From CANMIH01 sp049116335 (GTDB lineage Bacteria > Pseudomonadota > Alphaproteobacteria > Rhodobacterales > Rhodobacteraceae): a DNA stretch of 64,000 nucleotides. Location: assembly GCA_049116335.1 (NCBI GenBank), contig JAGDYZ010000035.1:33505-97504 (forward strand), written 5' to 3'. Positions 42,896-52,238 of this stretch are shown here, one piece after another; position 1 is the first letter of the stretch, and each line of letters starts with the position of its first letter. Both the position numbers and the translations under genes were made by a program. The notes below the pieces were generated by a model, which saw only the letters and a list, made by a program, of their open reading frames with translations, ran no database searches and had not been told where the DNA came from.

Positions 42896-44377
42896 ATGAG
42901 CGAATATGACTATGATCTGGTCATCATTGGATCTGGCCCTTCGGGCCGGTCCGCGGCCATTCAGGCGGGGAAACTCAAACGCCGGGTGCTGGTGATCGAT
43001 CGCAAAGATCGTTTGGGTGGTGTTTCAGTCCACACCGGGACCATTCCCTCGAAAACCCTGCGCGAAACCGTCCTGAACCTAAGCGGATGGCGTGAACGCA
43101 GTTTCTACGGTCGCTCGTATCGTGTGAAAGATCAGATCAGCGCAGATGATCTGAAAGCGCGTCTCCACATGACCCTCGATTATGAAGTGGACGTGCTGGA
43201 GCACCAGTTCAACCGCAACCATGTGGAAACGCTCAACGGCAAAGCCAAGTTTGTCGGCCCACATGAGATCGAAGTGGCGACGGAAGCGGGCGACAGCACG
43301 CGCATCACCTCGGCCAAGTTTCTGATTGGCACAGGCACAAAAACATATCGGCCCGACTATGTGCCCTTCAATGGCAAGACCGTTGTGGATGGTGACGAGT
43401 TTCTGGAAATGGACGAGATCCCCCGTTCTCTGGTTGTCATTGGCGCGGGTGTGATCGGCGTTGAATATGCCACCATGTTCTCGGCATTGGATGTGCGTGT
43501 CACACTTGTTGAACCGCGCGACACCTTTCTTGACTTTATCGACCGTACATTGATTCAGGATTTCACCCACCAGATCCGCGAAAACGGTGTTGATCTACGT
43601 TTGGGGTCTGCGGTCGAAAGTATCGAAGACGCAGGAACACATGTCGAAGTCACCCTGGAAAATGGGCGGCATGTGCGAGGTGAGATGCTGCTCTTCGCAG
43701 CGGGCCGTATGGGCGCTACCGACTCTCTCAATCTCGAAGCGGTTGGTTTGGAAACGGACCATCGCGGACGCTTGAGTGTCGACCGGAAATCCTACCAGAC
43801 AGACGTTCCTTATATCTACGCAGCGGGTGATGTGATCGGGCACCCGTCACTGGCGTCAACTTCGCTTCAGCAAGGACGCGTAGCAGCATGCCACGCTCTA
43901 GACACTCAGTCGCTTCCTGAAAGCCCGTGGTTCCCCTATGGCATTTATTCGGTGCCGGAAATGTCCACCTGCGGCATGTCGGAAGAAGAGCTTAAAGAGC
44001 GTGAGATTCCCTATGAAGTGGGCGTGGCGCGGTTCCGCGAAACCTCGCGCGGGCACATCATGGGTCTGGAACACGGCATGCTGAAAATGCTGTTTTCGCT
44101 GAAAACCCGTCGGGTTTTGGGCGTGCAAATTGTTGGTGAGGGCGCAACCGAGCTGATCCACATCGCGCAGGCGGTTCTGAACCTCAAAGGCACCGTGGAT
44201 TACTTTGTCCAGAACACCTTCAACTATCCGACTTTGGCCGAGGCCTACAAAATTGCCGGTCTGGATGCCTTCAACCGCATGCCGATCCCGGAAGAGTTCA
44301 AGGTGAAGAAATCTGCGTCCAAAGCCAAAGCCGCAAAAGCGGACCAACCGGCTGAGGACAAAAAGGACAAGGCGTGA
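42896..44377 (+). CDS. sthA: Si-specific NAD(P)+ transhydrogenase
   Basis: 493 residues, soluble flavoprotein of the lipoamide-dehydrogenase fold that balances NADPH and NADH. N-terminal FAD site IIGSGPSGRSAAIQAGK (about 10-26); NAD site VVIGAGVIGVEYATMFSAL; second FAD motif YIYAAGDVIG. The redox-disulfide position reads GGVSVHTGTIPSKTL with no cysteine at all, as expected for a transhydrogenase rather than a disulfide reductase. A lysine/alanine-rich tail of about 25 residues extends past the dimerisation domain. Confidence 0.9.
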   Translation: MSEYDYDLVIIGSGPSGRSAAIQAGKLKRRVLVIDRKDRLGGVSVHTGTIPSKTLRETVLNLSGWRERSFYGRSYRVKDQISADDLKARLHMTLDYEVDVLEHQFNRNHVETLNGKAKFVGPHEIEVATEAGDSTRITSAKFLIGTGTKTYRPDYVPFNGKTVVDGDEFLEMDEIPRSLVVIGAGVIGVEYATMFSALDVRVTLVEPRDTFLDFIDRTLIQDFTHQIRENGVDLRLGSAVESIEDAGTHVEVTLENGRHVRGEMLLFAAGRMGATDSLNLEAVGLETDHRGRLSVDRKSYQTDVPYIYAAGDVIGHPSLASTSLQQGRVAACHALDTQSLPESPWFPYGIYSVPEMSTCGMSEEELKEREIPYEVGVARFRETSRGHIMGLEHGMLKMLFSLKTRRVLGVQIVGEGATELIHIAQAVLNLKGTVDYFVQNTFNYPTLAEAYKIAGLDAFNRMPIPEEFKVKKSASKAKAAKADQPAEDKKDKA

Positions 44378-44826
44378 CGGTACTCTATATTGATGCCGAC
44401 GCCTGCCCTGTGAAAGCAGAAGCAGAGAAAGTCGCCACCCGGCACCGGGTGGCGATGAAGCTTGTCTCAAACGGGGGGTTGCGTCTGTCGCAAAATCCGC
44501 TGGTTGAGGTTGTAATCGTCGACGACGGCCCCGACGTGGCCGACATGTGGATCGCCGAACGCTGTGGTCCCGGCGACGTGGTGGTCACCGGTGACATTCC
44601 GTTGGCGGCCAAATGTATCGAGGCCGGTGCCCGCGTGCTGCGCCACAACGGCGAGCGCTTCACTCAAGCCAACATAGGTCAGCAGCTTGCCATGCGCGAT
44701 CTGATGGCCGATTTGCGGGCTGCCAATCCGCTTGGGATGCAAGGCGGTGGTAAGGGATTTACCAAAGCGGACCGGTCCCGGTTTCTCGATTCGCTGGAAC
44801 GCGAGATGCGCGCGGCAAAAACCTGA
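44374..44826 (+). CDS. YaiI/YqxD family (DUF188) protein
   Basis: 150 residues starting at a GTG that overlaps the sthA stop (GTGA). It begins VLYIDADACPVKAE, the DUF188 signature with PIN-like acidic residues, and has DIPLAAKCIEAGARVLRHNGE. The fold suggests a nuclease, but no activity is established. Confidence 0.93.
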   Translation: MTVLYIDADACPVKAEAEKVATRHRVAMKLVSNGGLRLSQNPLVEVVIVDDGPDVADMWIAERCGPGDVVVTGDIPLAAKCIEAGARVLRHNGERFTQANIGQQLAMRDLMADLRAANPLGMQGGGKGFTKADRSRFLDSLEREMRAAKT

Positions 44827-44895
44827 GTTCTCAATTGCCCCACTCCTGTATTTCAGGCACACCTTCAGCAATTGAAACGGGATGGGTAGCATTTG

Positions 44896-45849
44896 ATGAA
44901 GACCACAGGTTTGGGCATTTTGGCCGCAATGGGCGCGGCCACCTGCTTTTCGATCATCGATATGCTGTTCAAATTTTTGTCTGGAGATTATCCGCTTTAC
45001 GAGGTTGTTTTCATTCGATCTGTGGTCGCGCTCGTCGTGCTATTTGGCATTTTGATGCCGCTTGAGGGCGGGTTTCACTTGATCCGGACACGCAAACTCA
45101 AGCTCCACCTTTTGCGCAGTGCAGCAGTTCTTTTTGCCAATCTGTGCTTTTTCACGGGTCTGGCAATCATGCCGCTGGCCGAAGCCGTTGCAATTGCCTT
45201 TGCCACCCCTCTGGTGGTGACGCTGTTGTCCGTTGTCTTTCTCAAAGAAACCGTCGGGCCCTGGCGGTGGGGCGCGATCGCAGGGGGATTTATCGGCATC
45301 CTTGTGATCATGCGGCCCGGTGCAGATACCTTTCAAGCCGCAGCCATCCTTCCCCTGCTCGGCGCCTGTGGCTATGCCACGCTCCATGTGCTGACACGAT
45401 CTGCGGGCGGGACGGAAAAAGCCGCGACGCTTTCGTTTTACCCGACCTTCGGATTCCTCGTAGTGAGTTCACTGGTTGGCCTCGTATTGGGCGGCGGTCA
45501 ATTGGCGACAGGCGGAGAAAGCGCGGCGCTTGATTTCATATTCCGCGCATGGAAATGGCCCGCCTCGCAAGATTGGATCTATTTCGTAGGCGTTGGCCTT
45601 GCGGGATCAGTTGGTGGGTATCTTGTCAGTCAGGCCTATCGCCTCTGTGAGGCCACGTTGATTGCCCCGTTTGAATATGTCGCCATGCCCTTGGCCATCG
45701 TCTGGGGGGTGATGTTTTTTGAAGAGTGGCCCGAACTGCCGGTCTGGATCGGATCCGGCTTGATTATTGGCTCGGGCCTTGTTTCAGTCTGGCGGGAAAC
45801 CCGCCGCAGCCGGGCGCCCAGTCGCGCTCGCCCCCGTTCTACAGGATAA
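44896..45849 (+). CDS. EamA/DMT-family transporter
   Basis: 317 residues with ten membrane helices in two EamA repeats (about 5-140 and 150-300). It starts MKTTGLGILAAMGAATCFSIIDMLFK; the ATG at 44896 is preferred over a TTG just before it. The drug/metabolite transporter superfamily exports small metabolites; the substrate is unknown. The C-terminus is basic (RRSRAPSRARPR). The HAD gene begins 5 bases later. Confidence 0.9.
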   Translation: MKTTGLGILAAMGAATCFSIIDMLFKFLSGDYPLYEVVFIRSVVALVVLFGILMPLEGGFHLIRTRKLKLHLLRSAAVLFANLCFFTGLAIMPLAEAVAIAFATPLVVTLLSVVFLKETVGPWRWGAIAGGFIGILVIMRPGADTFQAAAILPLLGACGYATLHVLTRSAGGTEKAATLSFYPTFGFLVVSSLVGLVLGGGQLATGGESAALDFIFRAWKWPASQDWIYFVGVGLAGSVGGYLVSQAYRLCEATLIAPFEYVAMPLAIVWGVMFFEEWPELPVWIGSGLIIGSGLVSVWRETRRSRAPSRARPRSTG

Positions 45850-45854
45850 CAACC

Positions 45855-46475
45855 ATGACCATCCAAGCCGTCATCTTTGACATCGGCAATGTTTTGATCG
45901 AATGGCAACCCGAGCGCTATTATGACCGCGTGGTTGGCGAAGAGCGCCGCAAGGCTATGTTCGCCGCCGTGGATCTGCACGGCATGAATGATCAGGTGGA
46001 TCGCGGGGCTAACTTTCGCGACACGATCTATAAAACCGCCGAGCAATATCCCGAGTTCCGCGCAGAAATCCGCATGTGGCACGACGATTGGCTTGAGTTG
46101 GCCAAGCCTGCCATCCCACACTCTGTGCGGCTGCTGCGCGCCCTTCGTGCGAAAGGGATCAAAGTTTTGGCTTTGACCAATTTCGGTATTGGCACATGGG
46201 ACATCGCGACCCCGGTCTACGACTTCCTGAATGAATTCGACCACGCCTATGTCTCGGGGCATATGGCGGTGATCAAACCCGACGCCACAATTTATCAGAT
46301 GCTGGAAGACCATTCGGGCCTGTCCGGTGAGCAATTGATTTTTGCAGATGACCGCATCGACAATATTGACGCCGCGCGGGCGCGCGGTTGGCATGCGCAC
46401 CACTTTACAGGGCCCCAGGGCTGGGCCGATTGTCTGGCGTCGCATGGGCTTTTGACGGCGGAGGAGGCCGCATGA
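45855..46475 (+). CDS. HAD-superfamily hydrolase, YihX-like
   Basis: 206 residues. Motif I is VIFDIGNVLIEW with nucleophile Asp9; the second aspartate is replaced by Gly, as in YihX-type sugar phosphatases. Motif II is ALTNFG, motif III lysine in VIKPDATIYQ, motif IV FADDRIDNIDAA. It probably dephosphorylates a small phosphate ester. Its stop overlaps the next start (ATGA). Confidence 0.88.
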   Translation: MTIQAVIFDIGNVLIEWQPERYYDRVVGEERRKAMFAAVDLHGMNDQVDRGANFRDTIYKTAEQYPEFRAEIRMWHDDWLELAKPAIPHSVRLLRALRAKGIKVLALTNFGIGTWDIATPVYDFLNEFDHAYVSGHMAVIKPDATIYQMLEDHSGLSGEQLIFADDRIDNIDAARARGWHAHHFTGPQGWADCLASHGLLTAEEAA

Positions 46476-47380
46476 CCACTTTCATTCCTTATGAAGAGGG
46501 CGAAAAACACCTCGACTGGATCGCACTGACCGATGCCTTTGAGGCCGGGCACAAGCTCGCCAAGGCTGAGATTGCCGATACCTTTCTGTATCGCGACAAA
46601 GACACCCTGTTGAACCGATCGGCCTGGATAACCGGTCTGGGCCTGGCGGTCAAAGCTGCCTCGGTCTTTCCCGGCAATCCGGCCAAAGGTGTGCCGATGA
46701 TCCACGGCGCGGTGAACCTGTTTGACGACGCGACAGGGGATCTGGACGCAGTGCTGGATTTCCATCTGGTGACCAAATGGAAAACCGCTGGTGACAGCCT
46801 GCTGGGCGCACGCAAACTGGCCCGCCCGGACAGCCACAGTATCCTGATCCTTGGTGCCGGCACGGTTGGGCGCAATCTGCATCAGGCCTATAGTGCGCTC
46901 TTCCCCGACGCGCAGTTTTCACTCTGGAACCGCACTGCCGCGACCGGCAAAAAAATGGCTGATGATCTGGGTATCTCTTGGGCGCCCGATCTTGAGACCG
47001 CCATGGGTGACGCAGACATCATCACCTCGGCCACCATGTCGACCGAGCCTTTTATTCGCGGCGACTGGCTGCAACCCGGCACCCACCTTGATATGATCGG
47101 GGCCTATCGTCCCGACATGCGCGAAGCCGATGACGTGGCCCTGCAACGCGCTCGGGTCTTTGTCGACAGCTTTGACACCACCATCGATCATATTGGTGAG
47201 CTGAAAATCCCACTGGCCAGTGGGGCCATCACCCATGCCGATATCTTGGCGGACTTCTATTCGATGGAGACTATGACCCGTCAAAGCGATGAGGAGATCA
47301 CGCTCTTCAAAAATGGCGGTGGCGCGCATCTGGATCTGATGACAAGCCGCTATATCCTCGACAGCTGGAACACCAAATGA
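46472..47380 (+). CDS. Ornithine cyclodeaminase / mu-crystallin family protein
   Basis: 302 residues. The Rossmann motif is ILGAGTVGRNLHQAY near 128; KAASVFPGNPAKGVP and the substrate-side lysine region match ornithine cyclodeaminase and alanine or imine reductase relatives. It is slightly shorter than ornithine cyclodeaminase (about 350), so the substrate is uncertain. It overlaps the HAD gene before and the alpha/beta hydrolase after by four bases each. Confidence 0.87.
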   Translation: MTTFIPYEEGEKHLDWIALTDAFEAGHKLAKAEIADTFLYRDKDTLLNRSAWITGLGLAVKAASVFPGNPAKGVPMIHGAVNLFDDATGDLDAVLDFHLVTKWKTAGDSLLGARKLARPDSHSILILGAGTVGRNLHQAYSALFPDAQFSLWNRTAATGKKMADDLGISWAPDLETAMGDADIITSATMSTEPFIRGDWLQPGTHLDMIGAYRPDMREADDVALQRARVFVDSFDTTIDHIGELKIPLASGAITHADILADFYSMETMTRQSDEEITLFKNGGGAHLDLMTSRYILDSWNTK

Positions 47381-48297
47381 TCGGTGGGGCGCTGGCGCTT
47401 GGTCTGACCGGACTTGTCTCTTGGCCTTTGGTGCGTGAACTGCGCCGCGCCCCTGTTTCAAATGCCCTGCGCGACGCAGCACCGGGCCAATTTGCCGATC
47501 TGTCACGCGGCAAAACCCATTATCAATGGTTTGGACCTGAAGACGGGGCCGTACTTGTTTGCGTCCATGGTTTAACCACACCCTCCTTTGTCTGGGGTGG
47601 TTTGATCCCTGATCTCGTTGCCATGGGGTATCGTGTGCTCACCTACGATCACTACGGTCGCGGGTTTTCGGACCGACCGTGGGGCCTTCAGGACAACGCG
47701 TTTTTCACGGGGCATCTCACTGAGCTGCTCGACCACCTGGAGATAGGCGATGACATCACACTGATGGGCTATTCCATGGGGGGATCGGTGTCGGCGACCT
47801 GGGCCGCTGATAATCCCGACCGTCTTCGTCAATTGATCTTGCTGGCACCCGCTGGGATGGGACATGATTTGGGCCGCACCGCAGAGCTGGTTGCGCGTTT
47901 TCCCATTCTGGGCGACTGGGTGTTTCATATGGCTTACCCAAAACAATTCCGTGAGGGTGTCGCGCGCGAGCGCGGGCTGCCCAGTGCCATTCCGGATATC
48001 TATGATCTCCAATTGCAAGAGCTTCACCGCCGCGGATTTCTGCGTGCGGTTCTCTCGTCCCTTCGTGGCATGCTGTCACAACAGCTACGGCGCGAACATC
48101 GGGTTGTTCATCAATCCAAAGTTCCGGTCACAGCCATTTGGGGCGCCGATGATACGGTTATCCCGATCGGGTGCAAAAACACACTTGAGCAATGGAACCC
48201 TCGCGCGGAACAGGCCGTGATCGCCGGTGGGGGCCACGGTCTGGCCTACACACATGTTAACGAGGTGATTTCAGCCATCAATGACCAGCGTGTGTGA
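47377..48297 (+). CDS. Alpha/beta hydrolase
   Basis: 306 residues. HG oxyanion motif VCVHGLTTPSFVWG (about 61-74), nucleophile Ser133 in MGYSMGGSVSA, acid in AIWGADDTVIP, histidine in GGGHGLAYTH. The N-terminal hydrophobic stretch (IGGALALGLTGLVSW) may be a membrane anchor. Last gene of a tightly packed four-gene row (EamA, HAD, OCD-like, hydrolase); it meets the MFS gene tail to tail with 6 bases between. Confidence 0.88.
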   Translation: MIGGALALGLTGLVSWPLVRELRRAPVSNALRDAAPGQFADLSRGKTHYQWFGPEDGAVLVCVHGLTTPSFVWGGLIPDLVAMGYRVLTYDHYGRGFSDRPWGLQDNAFFTGHLTELLDHLEIGDDITLMGYSMGGSVSATWAADNPDRLRQLILLAPAGMGHDLGRTAELVARFPILGDWVFHMAYPKQFREGVARERGLPSAIPDIYDLQLQELHRRGFLRAVLSSLRGMLSQQLRREHRVVHQSKVPVTAIWGADDTVIPIGCKNTLEQWNPRAEQAVIAGGGHGLAYTHVNEVISAINDQRV

Positions 48298-48303
48298 CTA
48301 AGC

Positions 48304-49545
48304 TTAGGCGGCGGCTGGGACCACGGATTTGCGTGGTTCGCGGATTGGCAAATGAACCAAAGCGCTAAACGCTCCGACGCCGACACCGATCCACCATACA
48401 AAGGTGTAGTCGCCATAGGTGTCATACATGCGCCCGCCCAACCAGACACCGAGGAATCCGCCGATCTGGTGGCTGAAGAACACAATACCATACAGGGTGC
48501 CCATATAACGCAGCCCATAGAGATGCGCGATCAGCCCTGAAGTCAGGGGCACAGTCGCCAGCCACAAAGCGCCCATCACTGCCGAGAATACTACCACCGA
48601 CAGAGGAGTGATTGGCAGCAAAATGAAGGCCGCGGCAACAATGGTTCTCGCCGTATAGATCCCGGCCAACAAGTACTTCTTGGGCAAACGATTACCCAAC
48701 CATCCGGCGGTCAGAGTTCCCATGATGTTGAAGAAGCCGATCAGAGAAATCGAAATCGCACCAAGGGATGATGTGGTGGTAATGCCAATGGAATGCAGCA
48801 CACCGCCTGCCAAAATTGGACCACACATCTCAGTCACGAAAGCCGGAAAGTGCGCGGTGATAAAGGCAAGCTGATAACCACAGCTGAAAAAACCTAGGAA
48901 GATCAGGGCAAACGAAGGGTCACGCATGGCTTTACCAAGGATATCCCCCATGCTTTCCTGCAGCTCAACCTTTGAAGCCGCAGGGGCGCGCATCATCGGC
49001 AACACCATAAGAACAAGCAAGATGATCGCTGCGAACAGCAAGAACACCTGTTGCCAAGGCATCATTCCCAACAACAATTCAGCTGCTGGAGCACCAAAAA
49101 TTTGTCCGGCGCTCCCGGCTGCTGTGGCGATGGCCAGGCTCATCGAACGGTGCTCGTCGCTCGACGCGCGGCCAACAACGGCAAGGATCACCCCAAACCC
49201 GGTACCTGCGATGCCAAAGCCCACCAGAACTTCATACAATTGATGCTCAATCGGTGTCACCGCGCCGCTACTGAGAACCAACCCAGCCGCATAGGTCACA
49301 GCGCCCATGATAATGGCTTTGCGATCTCCGATTTTCTCGGCGATCGCACCAAAAATAGGCTGTCCAATACCCCAGGCCAAATTCTGAATTGCAATGGCAA
49401 GGCTGAACTCGGCACGCGGCCAGCCGAATTCAGAGGCAACAGGGATCTGAAAGACGCCAAAGCTCGCCCGGATGGCGAATGACACCAAAATCACCAAACA
49501 TCCGGCGATCAGCACCGGGGTCATCAAAGGGGTACGACTGGACAT
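48304..49545 (-). CDS. MFS transporter
   Basis: 413 residues from the ATG at 49545, which has AGGAGA six bases upstream; a longer frame starting at 49677 runs into the opposite promoter region and is rejected. Twelve membrane helices; family motifs AIAEKIGDRKAIIMG between helices 2 and 3 and AGWLGNRLPKKYLL in the second half. It resembles the monocarboxylate/oxalate-formate branch of MFS. It faces zapE. Confidence 0.88.
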   Translation of the reverse strand: MSSRTPLMTPVLIAGCLVILVSFAIRASFGVFQIPVASEFGWPRAEFSLAIAIQNLAWGIGQPIFGAIAEKIGDRKAIIMGAVTYAAGLVLSSGAVTPIEHQLYEVLVGFGIAGTGFGVILAVVGRASSDEHRSMSLAIATAAGSAGQIFGAPAAELLLGMMPWQQVFLLFAAIILLVLMVLPMMRAPAASKVELQESMGDILGKAMRDPSFALIFLGFFSCGYQLAFITAHFPAFVTEMCGPILAGGVLHSIGITTTSSLGAISISLIGFFNIMGTLTAGWLGNRLPKKYLLAGIYTARTIVAAAFILLPITPLSVVVFSAVMGALWLATVPLTSGLIAHLYGLRYMGTLYGIVFFSHQIGGFLGVWLGGRMYDTYGDYTFVWWIGVGVGAFSALVHLPIREPRKSVVPAAA

Positions 49546-49691
49546 GAGGGTCTCCTGTTGAAGTCGCAACATACGCCTCTCGTCAACAGGGTCAAATCGA
49601 CGATTGTGACATGACAGTTCAGGAAATTTGATGTGAACCAATTTCGACAGAAGCCCTACACAAATCGGAAACGACACGGTAGTCGAGACAT

Positions 49692-50753
49692 ATGCAAAGC
49701 CTGCACGAGATATATGAGGCCCGTGTTGCCTCGGGTCAGCTCAAGCGCGATGACGCGCAACTCGCGGCCCTGCCCGAATTGGAACGAATCCGCGCCGATC
49801 TTGCCAAGCCGGTTAAGCGAGGCTTTTTTCGCAAAGCTCCAGAACCCCCAAAAGGGCTTTACCTCTGGGGCGGTGTCGGGCGCGGCAAATCCATGTTGAT
49901 GGATCTCTTTGTAGACGCGCTTTCGGTGCCTGCCCGACGCGTGCATTTCCACGCCTTCATGCAGGAAATTCACACCGACATGCACCGTTTGCGCAGCGAA
50001 GGTGTCGAAGACCCCATCAAACCTGTGGCCAAGGCTGTGTCAGATGCAGTGCGTGTTCTGGCTTTTGACGAAATGCAGATCACCGACATCACCGATGCGA
50101 TGATTGTTGGCCGGCTGTTTGAGCAGCTGTTTGAGGCAGGCTGTGTCGTGGTCACCACCTCAAACCGTGTTCCGGGCGACCTCTACAAAGATGGGCTCAA
50201 CCGCCAGCTATTTGTCCCGTTCATCGGATTGCTGAAAGACAAATTGGTGGTGAAAGAGCTGGCTTCTGAAAAAGACCACCGACAAGACCGCCTTCAGGGC
50301 GCGCAAGTTTACTTCGCGCCAGCCAATGCAGAGGCACGACGCCAGATCGATGGGCTGTGGCAAGAGCTGACGCACGGTTTAGAAGAACCCTTGGTTCTGC
50401 ATGTCAAAACGCGTGAAGTTGAACTTCCGCGGTATCATAATGGTGTGGCCCGCGCGACGTTCTTCGATCTGTGCGGCAAGATGCTTGGACCGGCGGATTA
50501 CCTGAAACTCGCGGAAACTGTTCGGGTGTTGATTATCGAAGATGTGCCCCAGCTGGGACGCAGCAATTTTAACGAAGCCAAACGGTTCGTCACACTGATT
50601 GACGCGCTCTATGAAGCGAAAGTGCGATTGATCGCATCCGCCGCGGCACAACCCGAAATGCTCTATGTCGAAGGTTCGGGCAGCTTTGAGTTTGAACGCA
50701 CGGCAAGCCGACTGCGCGAGATGCAGGACGCAGACTGGGGTATGGAACCCTGA
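49692..50753 (+). CDS. zapE: AFG1-like ATPase ZapE
   Basis: 353 residues. Walker A LWGGVGRGKSMLMDLF (about 58-73), Walker B LAFDEMQITD, and the family motifs RRVHFHAFMQEIH and NRVPGDLYKDGLNRQLFVPFI. ZapE is a P-loop ATPase linked to late cell division under stress in bacteria; Afg1 is its mitochondrial relative. The gene ends just before a minus-strand terminator. Confidence 0.93.
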   Translation: MQSLHEIYEARVASGQLKRDDAQLAALPELERIRADLAKPVKRGFFRKAPEPPKGLYLWGGVGRGKSMLMDLFVDALSVPARRVHFHAFMQEIHTDMHRLRSEGVEDPIKPVAKAVSDAVRVLAFDEMQITDITDAMIVGRLFEQLFEAGCVVVTTSNRVPGDLYKDGLNRQLFVPFIGLLKDKLVVKELASEKDHRQDRLQGAQVYFAPANAEARRQIDGLWQELTHGLEEPLVLHVKTREVELPRYHNGVARATFFDLCGKMLGPADYLKLAETVRVLIIEDVPQLGRSNFNEAKRFVTLIDALYEAKVRLIASAAAQPEMLYVEGSGSFEFERTASRLREMQDADWGMEP

Positions 50754-50754
50754 C

Positions 50755-50780
50755 AAAAAAAGGGGGCACATTGGCCCCCA
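50755..50780 (-). terminator. Rho-independent terminator after LysM gene
   Basis: Read on the minus strand: GGGGGC, 6-base loop, GCCCCC, then seven T. It lies 28 bases past the LysM stop and directly against the zapE stop. Confidence 0.88.
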
Positions 50781-50808
50781 AGATGCTCGATGCAGAGTCT
50801 TCGCCTGC

Positions 50809-51465
50809 TCAGTTCAGATCAGGAATGCGCAGTGTCATTCCTGCCTGTAAATCGGATGGATGAGGCAAGATATCTTTATTCGCCTCAAGAATTTGCAGAT
50901 AGCCAACCGTGGTGCCGTAGAACCGGAACGAGATGCCCGGCAGGCTATCTCCTTGCTTCACGTCATAGGTGCGCGTCGCAACGGCGGTTTTTACGGGCTC
51001 AGGTGCCGCGACAGCCCAACCCTTCGGTTTCTGCAGCTCCTGCACGATGCCCAAGCTCATCGCGCGCAACGCTTTCATAACCTCGTCGTCGGTGTCTTCG
51101 ATCCCCAAAGTGGCCTCTGCGACGGAAGGCTCTTCTTTTGGCTCTGGTTTCACCTGCGTCGCCGCGGCTAATGCCGCCACAATGGCGCTCTGATCAACGG
51201 TGTTCGAAACAGGTACCGTCGTTACAGGTTCGCTGGGCGCGGGGGCCACAACAACCTCTTCGACCTGTGTCACCTCGACTTGCACCGGTTCAGTTTGCGC
51301 CAAAGCCGGCTGTGTCAGGGCCGGTTGCAACGTCAGGATGGAGGGTTCAGACCGGCTTACCTGCTGAATTTCATCATCCGTTGGCGTGATCGGCCCACCC
51401 ATGCTCCAAAGCACCGCAAAGCCCGCGGTCACCAGTCCCAATGTCAAACCAATTAGTCGTATCAT
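50809..51465 (-). CDS. Membrane-anchored LysM protein 1
   Basis: 218 residues from the ATG at 51465 (GGGGG upstream). An N-terminal membrane anchor or signal (MIRLIGLTLGLVTAGFAVLWS) is followed by a long proline/valine/alanine-rich linker and a C-terminal LysM domain (about 168-217: YDVKQGDSLPGISFRFYG...LRIPDL) that binds peptidoglycan. It shares the layout and the LQPALTQ motif with the next gene. Confidence 0.88.
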   Translation of the reverse strand: MIRLIGLTLGLVTAGFAVLWSMGGPITPTDDEIQQVSRSEPSILTLQPALTQPALAQTEPVQVEVTQVEEVVVAPAPSEPVTTVPVSNTVDQSAIVAALAAATQVKPEPKEEPSVAEATLGIEDTDDEVMKALRAMSLGIVQELQKPKGWAVAAPEPVKTAVATRTYDVKQGDSLPGISFRFYGTTVGYLQILEANKDILPHPSDLQAGMTLRIPDLN

Positions 51466-51662
51466 ACGCACCCCCAGATACGGAGGACGGCCACCGCAAA
51501 AGCGGTATCTCGCAATGTCATAAGTCGTCCCCCACACATTGGACCGGTGGCAGCCAATCCAAAGTTGTAGCGACTATAGGCGAATCACCCGACTCACGTC
51601 AACATTTCGTGGTACTTCTGTGTTCGTGACATGGATATCGAAACAGTCACAAGCAGCTGTAG

Positions 51663-52229
51663 TTACCGGCGTGGTAACACCAAAGCCTGCCCGGGGCGCA
51701 GGTCATCAGGACGATTTAGGATCGATTGATTGGCCGCGAAAAGAGGTCCGGTCATGTTCACATCCCCATAAATCGCCTCGGCAATCGACACGAGACTATC
51801 TCCGCTTTGGACAATATAAACTGACGGAATTGCCGCGATTTGCGCAGGTGCAGGTTCGACAGCCCTTTCATCCAGCGAACGTTTGACAATTGTGTGCAGC
51901 AAGCTTCCGGGTTGTCCGGGTGCGCTGTCTTTACCGGTTGCATGATTGAGGTTCGACAAGGTGTCCCAGGTCATCTTGCGCAACGCCTGATCGTCCATAT
52001 CGCCCTGCGGAACGACAACCGGTACTGGCGGTGTATGCTGCTGGGTCAGGGCGGGCTGCAACAACAGCCCCGGAACAGGGAGGTCATCCGCCTCAAGAGC
52101 AGGTTCGGCACGGGTGACTACTGGATCTGGAAGAGGGGCCAGCTCTGCGCGACGTGACCCCGGTTGAAACACCAAAAGCGCAGCTGTGACACCAACGAAG
52201 GCCACCGCCAAAAGGATCATTCTGATCAT
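51663..52229 (-). CDS. Membrane-anchored LysM protein 2
   Basis: 188 residues, a shorter relative of the previous LysM protein. N-terminal anchor (MIRMILLAVAFVGVTAALLVF), linker with LLLQPALTQ, a small conserved segment DDQALRKMTWDTLSNL that matches DDEVMKALRAMSLGIV of the first protein, and a C-terminal LysM (about 136-187: YIVQSGDSLVSIAEAIYG...ALVLPRR). Probably arose by tandem duplication. It starts 9 bases after the rhodanese-like gene. Confidence 0.87.
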   Translation of the reverse strand: MIRMILLAVAFVGVTAALLVFQPGSRRAELAPLPDPVVTRAEPALEADDLPVPGLLLQPALTQQHTPPVPVVVPQGDMDDQALRKMTWDTLSNLNHATGKDSAPGQPGSLLHTIVKRSLDERAVEPAPAQIAAIPSVYIVQSGDSLVSIAEAIYGDVNMTGPLFAANQSILNRPDDLRPGQALVLPRR

Positions 52230-52238
52230 GACTACCCC

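Noticed and set aside
51466..51662. Possible small gene between the two LysM genes
   Set aside because: The frames there are short, lack ribosome sites and do not resemble proteins.
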